Source of the DNA: Desulfonatronum lacustre DSM 10312
GTDB lineage: Bacteria > Desulfobacterota > Desulfovibrionia > Desulfovibrionales > Desulfonatronaceae
DNA length: 64,000 bases
NCBI RefSeq assembly: GCF_000519265.1
Contig: NZ_KI912608.1
Location: 3,697,452-3,761,451 of the forward strand
Reading direction: 5' to 3'
The position numbers were made by a program, and so were the translations under genes. This document shows, piece after piece, positions 16,689-24,718 of the stretch. Each line of letters begins with the position of its first letter. Positions within the stretch are counted from its first letter, which is position 1. The notes under the pieces were generated by a model. The model did not search any database and was not told the DNA's origin. It worked only from the letters and a program-made list of their open reading frames with translations.

Positions 16689-17933
16689 GTGCGGCGGATT
16701 GCGCTTGATCGTTCCGATTATTTCATTTTGACCCGGGCTGTCGCGTTTGCCAAGCTCAAGGCGGTTCGCAACATTTCCGACGTGTTCGGTGATGAACTGC
16801 TCATCAGTCCGGACAGCGATTTTCAGGTGGAGCCGCTGAAGGCAACGCCGGATGAACTGGCCCAGGCCTCCGAACAGGTGGCCGGGTATTTCGGCCTGTC
16901 GGCGGAAAAGGCCGCGGTTTTGGCCGGGTTGCCGACTCTGGGACAATGGGCCGGATATCTTTTGGAACAGATCGGTCCGCGACCGGAACGCATCGCCTTT
17001 TCCACTTCCGGCAGCACCGGCGAACCGAAAACCGTTGTTCGCGACGTCTTTTTCCTGGAACAGGACGCCGTGCATCTGGCCGACTTGTTTCCTCACGTCA
17101 ACCGTTTTTTGGCCCTGGTCCCGCCGCACCACATTTACGGGTTCATCCACGCGGTCCTGGTTCCCAAGTTGCTGGACGTCCCCTGCCAGGATCGGCGCTT
17201 CATAAATCCTTCCGCCTTGATCAACGAGCTGCGTCCGGGCGACGCGGTTCTTGGCTTTCCGCATGCCTGGCGGCTCTGCGTTGAAACCGGTGAAACGTTT
17301 CCCCCTGGAGTGCTCGGGGTCACCTCCACGGGGCCCTGTCCGACGGAAACCATCCGGGATCTCAAGCGCCGGGGATTGGAAACACTGCTTGAAATATACG
17401 GCTCATCGGAAAACGGAGCCATCGGTTATCGGACCGGACTGAACGATCCCTTGACCTTGCTGCCCACCTGGAAGCGGGTCGGCGAGGATCAATTGGCGCG
17501 TGTGTTGGAGCAGGGCGGATCGTCCGAGCCGTTCACCATCCAGGATATGTTGGACTGGGTGGATCACACCCGTTTTTTCGTCAAAAAGCGCCTGGACCAT
17601 GCCGTCCAGGTCGCCGGGATCAATGTCTATCCTTCCCGGGTCCGCAATGTGTTGCTGGCCCATGAAGCCGTGGTCGACTGCGCCGTGCGGCTGATGCGCC
17701 CGGAAGAGGGCCATCGCCTGAAGGCCTTCGTGGTGCTTCAACCGGACCGGGAGGCCGATCCCGGCATCCGGGACGCCTTGCGCGTCCATTTGGCCCGCCA
17801 CCTGTCCCACCTTGAACAGCCCGCCTCCATCATCTTCGGTCCCGAACTGCCCATAAACGAGATGGGCAAGGCGGCGGATTGGACTATTCATTCCGGCCCG
17901 GCCCTTCTTCTGGGGCAAGCGACGCGGGGATAG
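16689..17933 (+). CDS. AMP-dependent acyl-CoA/ACP ligase
   Basis: About 414 residues from GTG at 16689 behind GAGG; a TTG at 16659 would add ten. The adenylate-forming motifs are present: STSGSTGEPK (P-loop), YGSSENGAIG (motif A5) and VKKRLDHAVQVAGINVYPSRV (hinge and C-terminal region). It activates a carboxylic acid as an acyl-adenylate and probably loads it onto ACP or CoA. Shorter than typical acyl-CoA ligases (about 500 or more), as is usual for the aryl-polyene cluster ligase. Rightward, while most of the cluster is leftward. Confidence 0.87.
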   Translation: MRRIALDRSDYFILTRAVAFAKLKAVRNISDVFGDELLISPDSDFQVEPLKATPDELAQASEQVAGYFGLSAEKAAVLAGLPTLGQWAGYLLEQIGPRPERIAFSTSGSTGEPKTVVRDVFFLEQDAVHLADLFPHVNRFLALVPPHHIYGFIHAVLVPKLLDVPCQDRRFINPSALINELRPGDAVLGFPHAWRLCVETGETFPPGVLGVTSTGPCPTETIRDLKRRGLETLLEIYGSSENGAIGYRTGLNDPLTLLPTWKRVGEDQLARVLEQGGSSEPFTIQDMLDWVDHTRFFVKKRLDHAVQVAGINVYPSRVRNVLLAHEAVVDCAVRLMRPEEGHRLKAFVVLQPDREADPGIRDALRVHLARHLSHLEQPASIIFGPELPINEMGKAADWTIHSGPALLLGQATRG

Positions 17934-17978
17934 CGACAAACCTCCGTCGCCTCGATCCGGGCTCAGCGACCCGTTTTC

Positions 17979-18770
17979 TCACCGCTGTTTTTCAAGGGCC
18001 TCGGCCATGGCCGCCTTGACGGTCTTGCGCAGGGCCACGTGTCCGGATTCGCCGGTGAAGGTGGACGGATCAACTGCCGATAGTGCCTGGAGGCGGATGG
18101 TAGTCGGGGCCATGAGCAGGGCGCCCGGCGGCAGGAGGTGATCCGTGCCGGAAATGCAGACCGGCACGATGGGCGTGTTGGTTTCCACGGCCAGCTTGAA
18201 CGCCCCGGAGTAGAACCTGCCGAGTCGTCCGTCCCGACTCCGGTGGCCTTCCGGGAAAAACATCAACGAAATACCTTCCGCCAGGAGTTCACGGCAGCGG
18301 AGCAAGCCTTCCTCCCGGCCCAGGGATTCCATGTCCACGTAACGGGCTAGGCGCATGAACGGGGCGTACCAGAACATCCGGAACGGCCAGGACCGCAGGG
18401 CGAACCCGCCGTTGCTGAAGGGCAGGGCCCCCATGCAGAAAATATCGAAAAGAGAGCGGTGGTTCAGGACGATGATACAGGGTTGGGGAAAGCGGTCCAG
18501 GGCCAAGTCGATTTTTTCAAAGCGCGTGAAAGGGGCGATGAGGACCATCCAGACCTGGCCGTAGAACCGGATGAAATACCGTACGATCCGGTCCATGGGT
18601 CGGCCGGTGGCGAGGCGGGCCAGGGGGAGGACTATCGGGGCCAGGAGAACGAAGGCCAGGGTTTGCAGGATCAGCAGAGGATAAACCACCGCGCTCATCA
18701 CCAGCGCTGACGGCCCCAGGCGCCGTGAAGCCGCGGGCGGCGCGGCCTCCGGCGGGGGAACCTCGGTCAT
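17979..18770 (-). CDS. 1-acylglycerol-3-phosphate O-acyltransferase-like (PlsC family)
   Basis: 263 residues. A hydrophobic N-terminal segment (residues about 22-52) anchors it to the membrane. LNHRSLFD is the NHX4D catalytic motif and FPEGHRSRDG the substrate-binding motif. It transfers acyl chains from ACP or CoA to a lysolipid or related alcohol. ATG at 18770 overlaps the ACP stop (ATGA). It differs from the HtrB-like protein at 3044, so the cluster has two acyltransferases of separate families, as in aryl-polyene systems. Confidence 0.9.
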   Translation of the reverse strand: MTEVPPPEAAPPAASRRLGPSALVMSAVVYPLLILQTLAFVLLAPIVLPLARLATGRPMDRIVRYFIRFYGQVWMVLIAPFTRFEKIDLALDRFPQPCIIVLNHRSLFDIFCMGALPFSNGGFALRSWPFRMFWYAPFMRLARYVDMESLGREEGLLRCRELLAEGISLMFFPEGHRSRDGRLGRFYSGAFKLAVETNTPIVPVCISGTDHLLPPGALLMAPTTIRLQALSAVDPSTFTGESGHVALRKTVKAAMAEALEKQR

Positions 18771-19030
18771 TCCAGTTCCTTGCGCTTGGTCTCAATGAAG
18801 GCGTACAGGTCGCCCAGGGTGCGGATTTCCCGGATGGCCTGCTCGTCCCGGAGCTTGCAGCCAAAGGCCTTCTCCAGGACGATGACCATGTCCACGGCAT
18901 CCAGGCTGTCCAGCCCCAGTTCGTTGAACAGGTGCGCCTCGGGCTTCATGGCCTCCGCGTCCAGTTCGAATTCCTCGGCCAGGGCGGTGTTTACGGTATC
19001 AATAATGTCTTTCTGGATGTCTTGCTGCAT
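18767..19030 (-). CDS. Acyl carrier protein (second)
   Basis: 87 residues with the phosphopantetheine Ser in LGLDSLDAVDMVIV (about residue 42). ATG at 19030 overlaps the end of the ketosynthase gene by 32 bp, with AAGGAA about eleven bases upstream. It differs from the ACP at 2750-3004 in most residues outside the Ser loop, suggesting the two carriers serve different partners. Confidence 0.92.
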   Translation of the reverse strand: MQQDIQKDIIDTVNTALAEEFELDAEAMKPEAHLFNELGLDSLDAVDMVIVLEKAFGCKLRDEQAIREIRTLGDLYAFIETKRKELE

Positions 19031-20261
19031 GTTCGGCGAATTTCCTTACGATCAATGAGGCATTGACTCCGCCCAGGGCGAAGTTGTTTTTGACGGCGAT
19101 ATCCATAATGCGGGGTTCCGGTTCCCGGACATGGCGGACCATGGCGCATTCAGGGTCGGGTTGGTCCAGGTTCAAGGTCGGCAGGCACAGACCGTCCTGG
19201 AGCATGCGCACCACGGCGATCAATTCCAGGGCTCCGCTGGCGGCCAAGGTGTGCCCCAGGTGGCCCTTGAAACCGCTGACGGGCACGGCGTCGCCGAAGA
19301 GCCGGGCAATGGCCCGGCATTCCGCCGGGTCGCCCAGTTCCGTGGCCGTGGCGTGGGCGTTGACGTAGTCGACCTGACCGGGTTCCAGCCCGGCGTCGGC
19401 CAGGGCCAGGCGCATGCATTGCTCGATCCGACCGGGGTCCGGGGTGGAGATGTTCGTGGTGTCGGAGTTGGAGGCGAACCCGATGATTTCGGCCAGGATC
19501 GGGACACCCCGCTCCAGCGCGGAATCCAGGGATTCCAGAACGAGAACCCCGCCGCCCTCGGAACAAACCGTGCCGTCTCGCCGGGCGTCGAATGGTCGGG
19601 GCGATCTGCCCGGATCGGTATTGTATCCGGTGGAGGCCGCGTTGATAATATCGAAAATGCCCACGGTCAACGGATGCAGTTCCTCGGCACCGCCGCAGAG
19701 CATGATCCCTTGTCGGCCCAGGGCGATGGCTTCGTAGCCCAGGCCGATGGCCTGCACTCCGGTGGCGCAGGCGGCGGAGGGGGCCATGACCCGGCCGCCG
19801 ATGCCCAGGGCCTGGGCCACGTTGGCCGCGCAGGTGTGGCCCATGATCTTGAAGAACAGGGACGACTTGACCTGCTCGATGGAAAATTCCCGCAAATACT
19901 CCGCGAAGAAATCCTGCAGGGTCTGAGGGCTGCCCACGGTGGTCCCGATGATCACGCCGGTCTGCTCGGAGCGGCGCAACGACTCGTCGACCCGGGCCGA
20001 TTCCAGGGCCTCCATGGCGGCCAGCACGGCGAAGACGGACATCCGGGACATGGTGCGACGGTGTTTTCTGGGAATCTCCCTGGCATCCAGCTCCGGAACG
20101 AGCCCGGCGATGTGACAGCGCAAGCCCTTGATCGCTTTGAGGTCTGGATGCTCGGTTATTGCGCTTTGGCCGCGGGTCATGGCCGCGTACAGCGTCTCCA
20201 CGCCCACGCCGTAGGGCGAGACCGCTCCCAGCCCCGTAATCACCACCCGGTTCAGCGACAT
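18999..20261 (-). CDS. Beta-ketoacyl-ACP synthase (second)
   Basis: 420 residues from ATG at 20261, fixed by AAGGAGG seven bases upstream; the open frame to 20465 is overlap with the oxidoreductase gene. Catalytic residues: Cys165 in PSAACATGVQ, His303 in NAHATATELGD, His337 in GFKGHLGHTLAASG. NAHATAT rather than NAHGTGT separates it from housekeeping FabF and is common in aryl-polyene and related systems. It probably condenses malonyl units during chain extension, perhaps with the chain-length-factor-like protein at 24719. Confidence 0.9.
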   Translation of the reverse strand: MSLNRVVITGLGAVSPYGVGVETLYAAMTRGQSAITEHPDLKAIKGLRCHIAGLVPELDAREIPRKHRRTMSRMSVFAVLAAMEALESARVDESLRRSEQTGVIIGTTVGSPQTLQDFFAEYLREFSIEQVKSSLFFKIMGHTCAANVAQALGIGGRVMAPSAACATGVQAIGLGYEAIALGRQGIMLCGGAEELHPLTVGIFDIINAASTGYNTDPGRSPRPFDARRDGTVCSEGGGVLVLESLDSALERGVPILAEIIGFASNSDTTNISTPDPGRIEQCMRLALADAGLEPGQVDYVNAHATATELGDPAECRAIARLFGDAVPVSGFKGHLGHTLAASGALELIAVVRMLQDGLCLPTLNLDQPDPECAMVRHVREPEPRIMDIAVKNNFALGGVNASLIVRKFAEHAARHPERHY

Positions 20262-21736
20262 TGCTGGACCTCCTTGCGCAGCGTTTCCGGCCCCAGGATG
20301 AATCCGCAGGTCAGAAAGGCGGAAATCGTCGCGCCCAGAACCCCTGGGCCGGTCAGGGCTTGGCCGGTCAGCAACAGGCCCTTGATCTTGGTCAGGGGAG
20401 ACGGAGCGATCTGGCCGTGCTTCTGTTTGATCCCGTAGAGGCTGCCCGAGGGAATGTTGACCCAATCCCTGAACGTCAGGGGGGTGGCGCAGTCCAGCAT
20501 GGTCATGGAGCCGATTTCCGGGACCATCCTCAATACATGGGCCTGAACCCGGTTCATCAGTTCCTGTTTCGTCGTCCGGTAGGATTCCGGACGATCTCGT
20601 GGGCCGGAGTTCAGCCAGGGCCGCATTTCCTCCATGGACGCCGGACAGAGCAGGATCATTCCTCGTGCGGAGGAGCCGTCGGCCGCTCCGGCGGCGGCCA
20701 GAAAAAACGGACGCTTCTCAATAGGCCGGTCGGGCCGGCAATATCCGTCCAGATCCAGATCCGGGCAGAGAAACAGATTCTTGCGATCCAGGATATTGGG
20801 AAATGTATCCACCGCGGCGGAAAACATGAAGCCCGACGAAGTTTCCTCGTAGGCCTGAAAGCGACGTCTGGTGGCGGGGCGAAAGGCCGCTTCATCAACC
20901 ATGGACAGCAGGGAGCACGGGTGGATGGCGGCGATGCAGGCATCCGCCCGGACAACCTCGCCGTCTTCCAACGCCACGCCACGACAATGCCCAGAAGCAA
21001 CTTCAATTCGCTTGACGTTGCGTCCGGTCAGCAGAACCACGCCCAACTCTTCCAGACGGCGGGTCAAGGCCGCGACCAGGCTTTTGCCGCCACCCTTGAT
21101 CCCATGCACGGACTGATACAGGGAGCCGCAGACTTGGGCGTGCAGGGCCATGGAGGCCTGGCCCGGCTCCACGCCGTACAGCAGAAAGTGCAGGGACAGC
21201 AGGGCCCGCAGCCGTTCGTCCCGGAACAGCCCGCCCAGACAACTCGCGACGCTTTGCTCGTGCAGGGGATTGAACGCGCCGACGGCGTCAAAGGGCAGGT
21301 CCAGGTTCAGGTGCGGGGAACGGTCAAATTCCTCGGCCACGATCCGCAGATAGGCGTCAATTCCGGCCTTTTCCCCAGGATAATCCGCGTGCAGCCGCTG
21401 ACGAAGCCGGTCATACCCCTGGGGAAAACCGAAGGAAAAATCGTCCAGAGGAAAGCGCGCCGCGTCAAAGCAGTCGGCGTCGTAGGGGACCTTGGTCAGC
21501 CCGTCCTCGATCCCCAGGCAGCGAAAATAGACGTCCAGAACCTCGCCCCGGCCATACGCGCCGGTGTAATGAAACCCGGTATCGAAATGCAGGCCCTTGC
21601 GCTCAAACCCCTTGAGCAGCGGGGCGGCCTGACCGGTCTTCTCCACCACGGCCACCCGGCGCCCCCTCTGGGCCAGGATGACGGCGCAGGCCAGCCCGGA
21701 AATTCCTGAGCCGATAACGATATGGTCGAACTTCAT
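20252..21736 (-). CDS. FAD-dependent oxidoreductase, phytoene desaturase / retinol saturase-like (CrtI family)
   Basis: 494 residues. The N-terminal VIGSGISGLACAVILAQRGRRV is a classic FAD-binding GXGXXG motif. KGLHFDTGFHYTGAYG, VHGIKGGGKSLVAALTRRLEE and LLLTGQALTGPGVLGATISAFL match the CrtI/amine-oxidase-like layout at start, middle and end. Relatives desaturate, saturate or isomerise polyenes. In this cluster it may alter the double bonds of the ACP- or lipid-bound chain. It overlaps the upstream ketosynthase by ATGA and the downstream one by 10 bp, so it belongs to the operon. Confidence 0.88.
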   Translation of the reverse strand: MKFDHIVIGSGISGLACAVILAQRGRRVAVVEKTGQAAPLLKGFERKGLHFDTGFHYTGAYGRGEVLDVYFRCLGIEDGLTKVPYDADCFDAARFPLDDFSFGFPQGYDRLRQRLHADYPGEKAGIDAYLRIVAEEFDRSPHLNLDLPFDAVGAFNPLHEQSVASCLGGLFRDERLRALLSLHFLLYGVEPGQASMALHAQVCGSLYQSVHGIKGGGKSLVAALTRRLEELGVVLLTGRNVKRIEVASGHCRGVALEDGEVVRADACIAAIHPCSLLSMVDEAAFRPATRRRFQAYEETSSGFMFSAAVDTFPNILDRKNLFLCPDLDLDGYCRPDRPIEKRPFFLAAAGAADGSSARGMILLCPASMEEMRPWLNSGPRDRPESYRTTKQELMNRVQAHVLRMVPEIGSMTMLDCATPLTFRDWVNIPSGSLYGIKQKHGQIAPSPLTKIKGLLLTGQALTGPGVLGATISAFLTCGFILGPETLRKEVQQCR

Positions 21737-22953
21737 TCCGGAAAACCCAAAGCCAGACAGGCATTGGTCCCGCCGAAGCCGGCGGAGTTGCAGAGTACGT
21801 TGCGCAGCCGGGCGGAGCGGGTTTCGGTGACGATGTCCAGTTTGGCCGAGGCGGGGTCCGGGCGTTCGAAGTTGATGTTCGGGGCGATGAAGCCTTCCCG
21901 GGCCATGAGTACGCAGTAGACGGCCTGGGCCGCGCCGGACATCCAGAGTTCATGGCCGGTCATGGATTTCAGCGAGGAGACGGGAGGGGTGGGTGTTCCG
22001 AAAAGCCGGGCGATGCTTTCGGCTTCCACGGAGTCCCCGGCGGGCGTGGACGTGGCGTGGGCGCAGATATAGTCGACTTCCGGCGGGTTCCAGCACGCCT
22101 CGCTCAGGGCCATGCGCATGGCCCGTTCCAGGCCGTCGCCGCTGGGCACGGAGATATGCTCCCCGTCCGAGGAAAAGCCGTATCCGCGGACCAGACCGAG
22201 CACCTGAGCGCCGCGTTTGCGGGCCAGATCCAGCCGTTCCAGCAGCAGGGTCGCCGCGCCGCCCCCGGGTACCAGACCGTCCCGGTCCGCGTCGAATGGA
22301 CGGCTGGCGGTCTGGGGTCGGTCCATGCGGGTGGAGAAGGCTCCCAGGCCGTCGAAGCTGCACACCGATTGCCAGTTGATTTCCTGAGCTCCGCCGCAGA
22401 GCACCCGGTCCTGACGGCCCGAGGCAATCAGGTCCGCGGCCTGGCCCACGGCGTGCCCGCCGCTGGAGCAGGCCGAGCTGATGGTCCAGCAGGCGCCCCG
22501 AGTGCCCAGCAGGGTGTTCAGGTTCATGGTGATGGTGGAGGTCATGGAGCGAAAGATATGCCCGCTGCCGATGGACCGCGTGTCCAGGCGTTCACGGAGC
22601 ATGTCCACTTGTTCCACGCCGGCCAGGCAACTGGAGTCGCATCCGAACACCAGTCCGGTGCGGTCGTTGCGCAGATCATCCGGGTCCAGCCGGGCCATGG
22701 CCAGGGCTTCCATGGTCGCGGCATGGGCCTGGACCGCGAACTCGGGCATGGTCTTGCGCTGTTTGCGACTGAGGTGTCTGGCGGGGTCGAACCCGCGAAT
22801 CAGGCCGGTCAAGGCGCTTCTGAAGCCCAACTTTATCCGTTCCAGATCTACGCTGATTCCGGACCTGCCCTCATACAGGGCCCGGGCCGCGGAATCCGCG
22901 TCGTTGCCCAAGGAAGAGACGATCCCTACGCCGGTGATGGCCGCTTGATGCAT
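21733..22953 (-). CDS. Beta-ketoacyl-ACP synthase (third)
   Basis: 406 residues from ATG at 22953; the frame continues upstream to 23049 only by translating an A/T-rich repeat spacer. No clear ribosome site was seen. Catalytic residues: Cys162 in SSACSSGGHAVG, His299 in CAHATSTPAGD, His334 in KSMTGHELWMSGA. All three are intact. It could initiate chains or be the elongating partner of the chain-length factor. ATGA overlap with the FAD oxidoreductase gene. Confidence 0.9.
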   Translation of the reverse strand: MHQAAITGVGIVSSLGNDADSAARALYEGRSGISVDLERIKLGFRSALTGLIRGFDPARHLSRKQRKTMPEFAVQAHAATMEALAMARLDPDDLRNDRTGLVFGCDSSCLAGVEQVDMLRERLDTRSIGSGHIFRSMTSTITMNLNTLLGTRGACWTISSACSSGGHAVGQAADLIASGRQDRVLCGGAQEINWQSVCSFDGLGAFSTRMDRPQTASRPFDADRDGLVPGGGAATLLLERLDLARKRGAQVLGLVRGYGFSSDGEHISVPSGDGLERAMRMALSEACWNPPEVDYICAHATSTPAGDSVEAESIARLFGTPTPPVSSLKSMTGHELWMSGAAQAVYCVLMAREGFIAPNINFERPDPASAKLDIVTETRSARLRNVLCNSAGFGGTNACLALGFPE

Positions 22954-22969
22954 GCTTAGATTCAAGAGG

Positions 22970-23080
22970 AAATACAGGTTGAAGGCTGAAGGTTCAAGGT
23001 TGAAAGGGAAGTCAGGTGTTGCCTCATGCCGCGCTTTCCAAACCTTCAACCTTGTCCTTTTTCAACCAAAAAAAATCATG
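22970..23080. repeat. Spacer with TGAAGGT-type repeats and a dyad
   Basis: Between the ketoreductase and ketosynthase genes (147 bp). The left half holds near-repeats of TTGAAGGC, TGAAGGT, TCAAGGT and TTGAAAGG; the right half holds the opposite orientation (ACCTTCAACCTT, then TTTTTCAACC). The two halves could fold into a hairpin. It may reduce read-through inside the operon. Confidence 0.55.
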
Positions 23081-23099
23081 GATTTTGGCCGAATGGCGT

Positions 23100-23831
23100 T
23101 TACATGTATATCCCGCCATTGACCGCGATGGTCTGGCCGGTGATGTATGTGGCCTTGGCGGAACAGAGAAAGGAGACGACTTCGGCGACTTCCTCGGGCC
23201 GGCCGACTCGGCCCAGGGGAATCTTCGGCAGGATGGCGTCCCAGGGCAGGTCGGTGGTCATGTCGGTCTGGATGAAGCCCGGGGCCACGGCATTGACCAA
23301 AATGTTCCGTTTGCCCATCTCCTGGGCCAGGGCCTTGGTCGCGCCGATGAGTCCGGCCTTGGCCGCGGAATAGTTGACCTGGCCGGCCATGCCGGCCTGG
23401 CCGGACGTGGAGACGATGTTCACAACCCGGCCCCGGCGCTTGCGCAGCATTTTGGCCAGGACCAGTTTGGTGACCAGGAAAAAACCGTCCAGGTGCACGT
23501 TCAGCACCCGTTTCCACTCCCGTTCGAAGTCCATGGTCAGCATCAGGGTGTCCGCCGCGAATCCGGCGTTGTTGATCACGGCAAAAGGCGTGGCCTCGTC
23601 CAAAAGCGGTTCCAGGGCGGCGGTCGTCGCGTTTGCATCGGCCACGTCAAAGGGCAACAGCCGACAGTTCCGGCCCAGGGCGACGACGGCCTCGCGCACC
23701 GTCGCCGCCGCGTGATGGTCTCCGCGATAATTCAACCAGATGTCGAACCCGTCACGGGCCAGGACCAGGGCCGTGGCCGCGCCGATGCCCTTGCTCGCGC
23801 CGGTGATCAGGGCGATGGGAGTGATGTCCAT
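23100..23831 (-). CDS. fabG: 3-oxoacyl-ACP reductase (FabG-like, SDR family)
   Basis: 243 residues, the usual length. TGASKGIG is the NADPH-binding loop. NNAG, Ser in [10 protein letters not shown] and the Tyr-X3-Lys pair in VNYSAAKAG form the catalytic set. PGFIQTDM and GGIYM complete the SDR pattern. It reduces 3-ketoacyl-ACP to 3-hydroxyacyl-ACP before dehydration. Only one reductase is present in the cluster and no enoyl reductase, which fits a polyene product. Confidence 0.92.
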   Translation of the reverse strand: MDITPIALITGASKGIGAATALVLARDGFDIWLNYRGDHHAAATVREAVVALGRNCRLLPFDVADANATTAALEPLLDEATPFAVINNAGFAADTLMLTMDFEREWKRVLNVHLDGFFLVTKLVLAKMLRKRRGRVVNIVSTSGQAGMAGQVNYSAAKAGLIGATKALAQEMGKRNILVNAVAPGFIQTDMTTDLPWDAILPKIPLGRVGRPEEVAEVVSFLCSAKATYITGQTIAVNGGIYM

Positions 23832-23857
23832 AATATGAAGAGCCGAACGGATATCGA

Positions 23858-24493
23858 CTAATCGGTTATGGAGACGACCCGTCCGTTGCCGTCAAACACC
23901 ACGCCCATGGTCATGAAGCGGTTGCGCCAATAGATCCAGGTATTGCTTTCCAGAGAGGGCGTTCTGTGTTTGGCCGGATAGCCGAGGGCAGTGAGAACTC
24001 CCTCTTTGGTCATGCCGGTGTATACTTTACCGGTCTTGATTCCTTTCCTGTCCTGCTCCGAAAAGCGGTCCAGGGAGACGGGTGAACCGGACGTGATCAG
24101 TTCGATGTACTCGTGTTCGCCCATGCCCATCCGGCCTCGGTGAAATTCGAAAAACACCTTTTGTCCGGTGTCGGCCACGGTGAACCAGAAACCGTTCCTC
24201 CACCGCTGCCCCTTGCCGGGAAACATCACTTTGGATCCCGCAGGGATAACAAAATGTCCGTCCCCGGAGTCGACATATCCGGCATAGCTGGCTTTGATGT
24301 CCCGGCGGCTCTGTTGGGCGTGAATATTGTATTTGGTGTACCGGATTTCCGAAGTGGCGCTTGTCATCTGCCCTGATGAGCCGGTGGAGCGACAGGAGGA
24401 GAGCAAAACAAGGACGAAGCACAGTAAGAGCATCGCAGCGAGCCAACGGGCTTGAATGATGCGGTTAGCGGGTGCACGGTCCTGCATGGTCAT
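23858..24493 (-). CDS. Lipoprotein with BamE/SmpA-like C-terminal domain
   Basis: 211 residues. Signal peptide with lipobox LLSSC (Cys about 34), so a lipid-anchored envelope protein. The C-terminal 60 residues ([32 protein letters not shown]...VVFDGNGRV) follow the BamE/SmpA pattern: a helix that starts at TGMTKEEV, then two strands. The central part is unassigned. It ends 26 bp from the ketoreductase start, so it is probably the first gene of the leftward operon. A role in placing the product or proteins in the outer membrane is inferred. Confidence 0.75.
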   Translation of the reverse strand: MTMQDRAPANRIIQARWLAAMLLLCFVLVLLSSCRSTGSSGQMTSATSEIRYTKYNIHAQQSRRDIKASYAGYVDSGDGHFVIPAGSKVMFPGKGQRWRNGFWFTVADTGQKVFFEFHRGRMGMGEHEYIELITSGSPVSLDRFSEQDRKGIKTGKVYTGMTKEGVLTALGYPAKHRTPSLESNTWIYWRNRFMTMGVVFDGNGRVVSITD

Positions 24494-24534
24494 GGGATGG
24501 TCCTCCTGTTGATTTTAGGGGTGAGATGAAGCGG

Positions 24535-24654
24535 TCATTTTTCGAGGCGGGGCGAAGCCTTGAAGGTCCGTATCGCCGTCGCCGCCACGATGTCCTCGGC
24601 CTTGTCGAGTGCCACAACCAGATCACCGGCGTCAATCCTGCCATGTCGAAACAT
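24535..24654 (-). CDS. Possible small protein or gene fragment (39 residues)
   Basis: Between the divergent lipoprotein and ketosynthase-like genes an unassigned minus-strand frame reads MFRHGRIDAGDLVVALDK and then AEDIVAATAIRTFKASPRLEK. Its codons end mostly in G or C, as in real genes here, and the frame stays open a few codons further upstream (EIAIRAFC) without a start. No ribosome site was seen before the ATG. It may be a short gene or the tail of a lost one. Low certainty. Confidence 0.3.
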   Translation of the reverse strand: MFRHGRIDAGDLVVALDKAEDIVAATAIRTFKASPRLEK

Positions 24655-24718
24655 GCAAAAGGCCCGAATCGCAATCTCTTGCCCAGAATCCCGTCATTGC
24701 ATAAACTTCGCGGCAATC

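Noticed and set aside
22954..23049. Longer start of the third ketosynthase
   Set aside because: The extra residues merely translate the repeat spacer, and ketosynthase similarity begins at the ATG at 22953.
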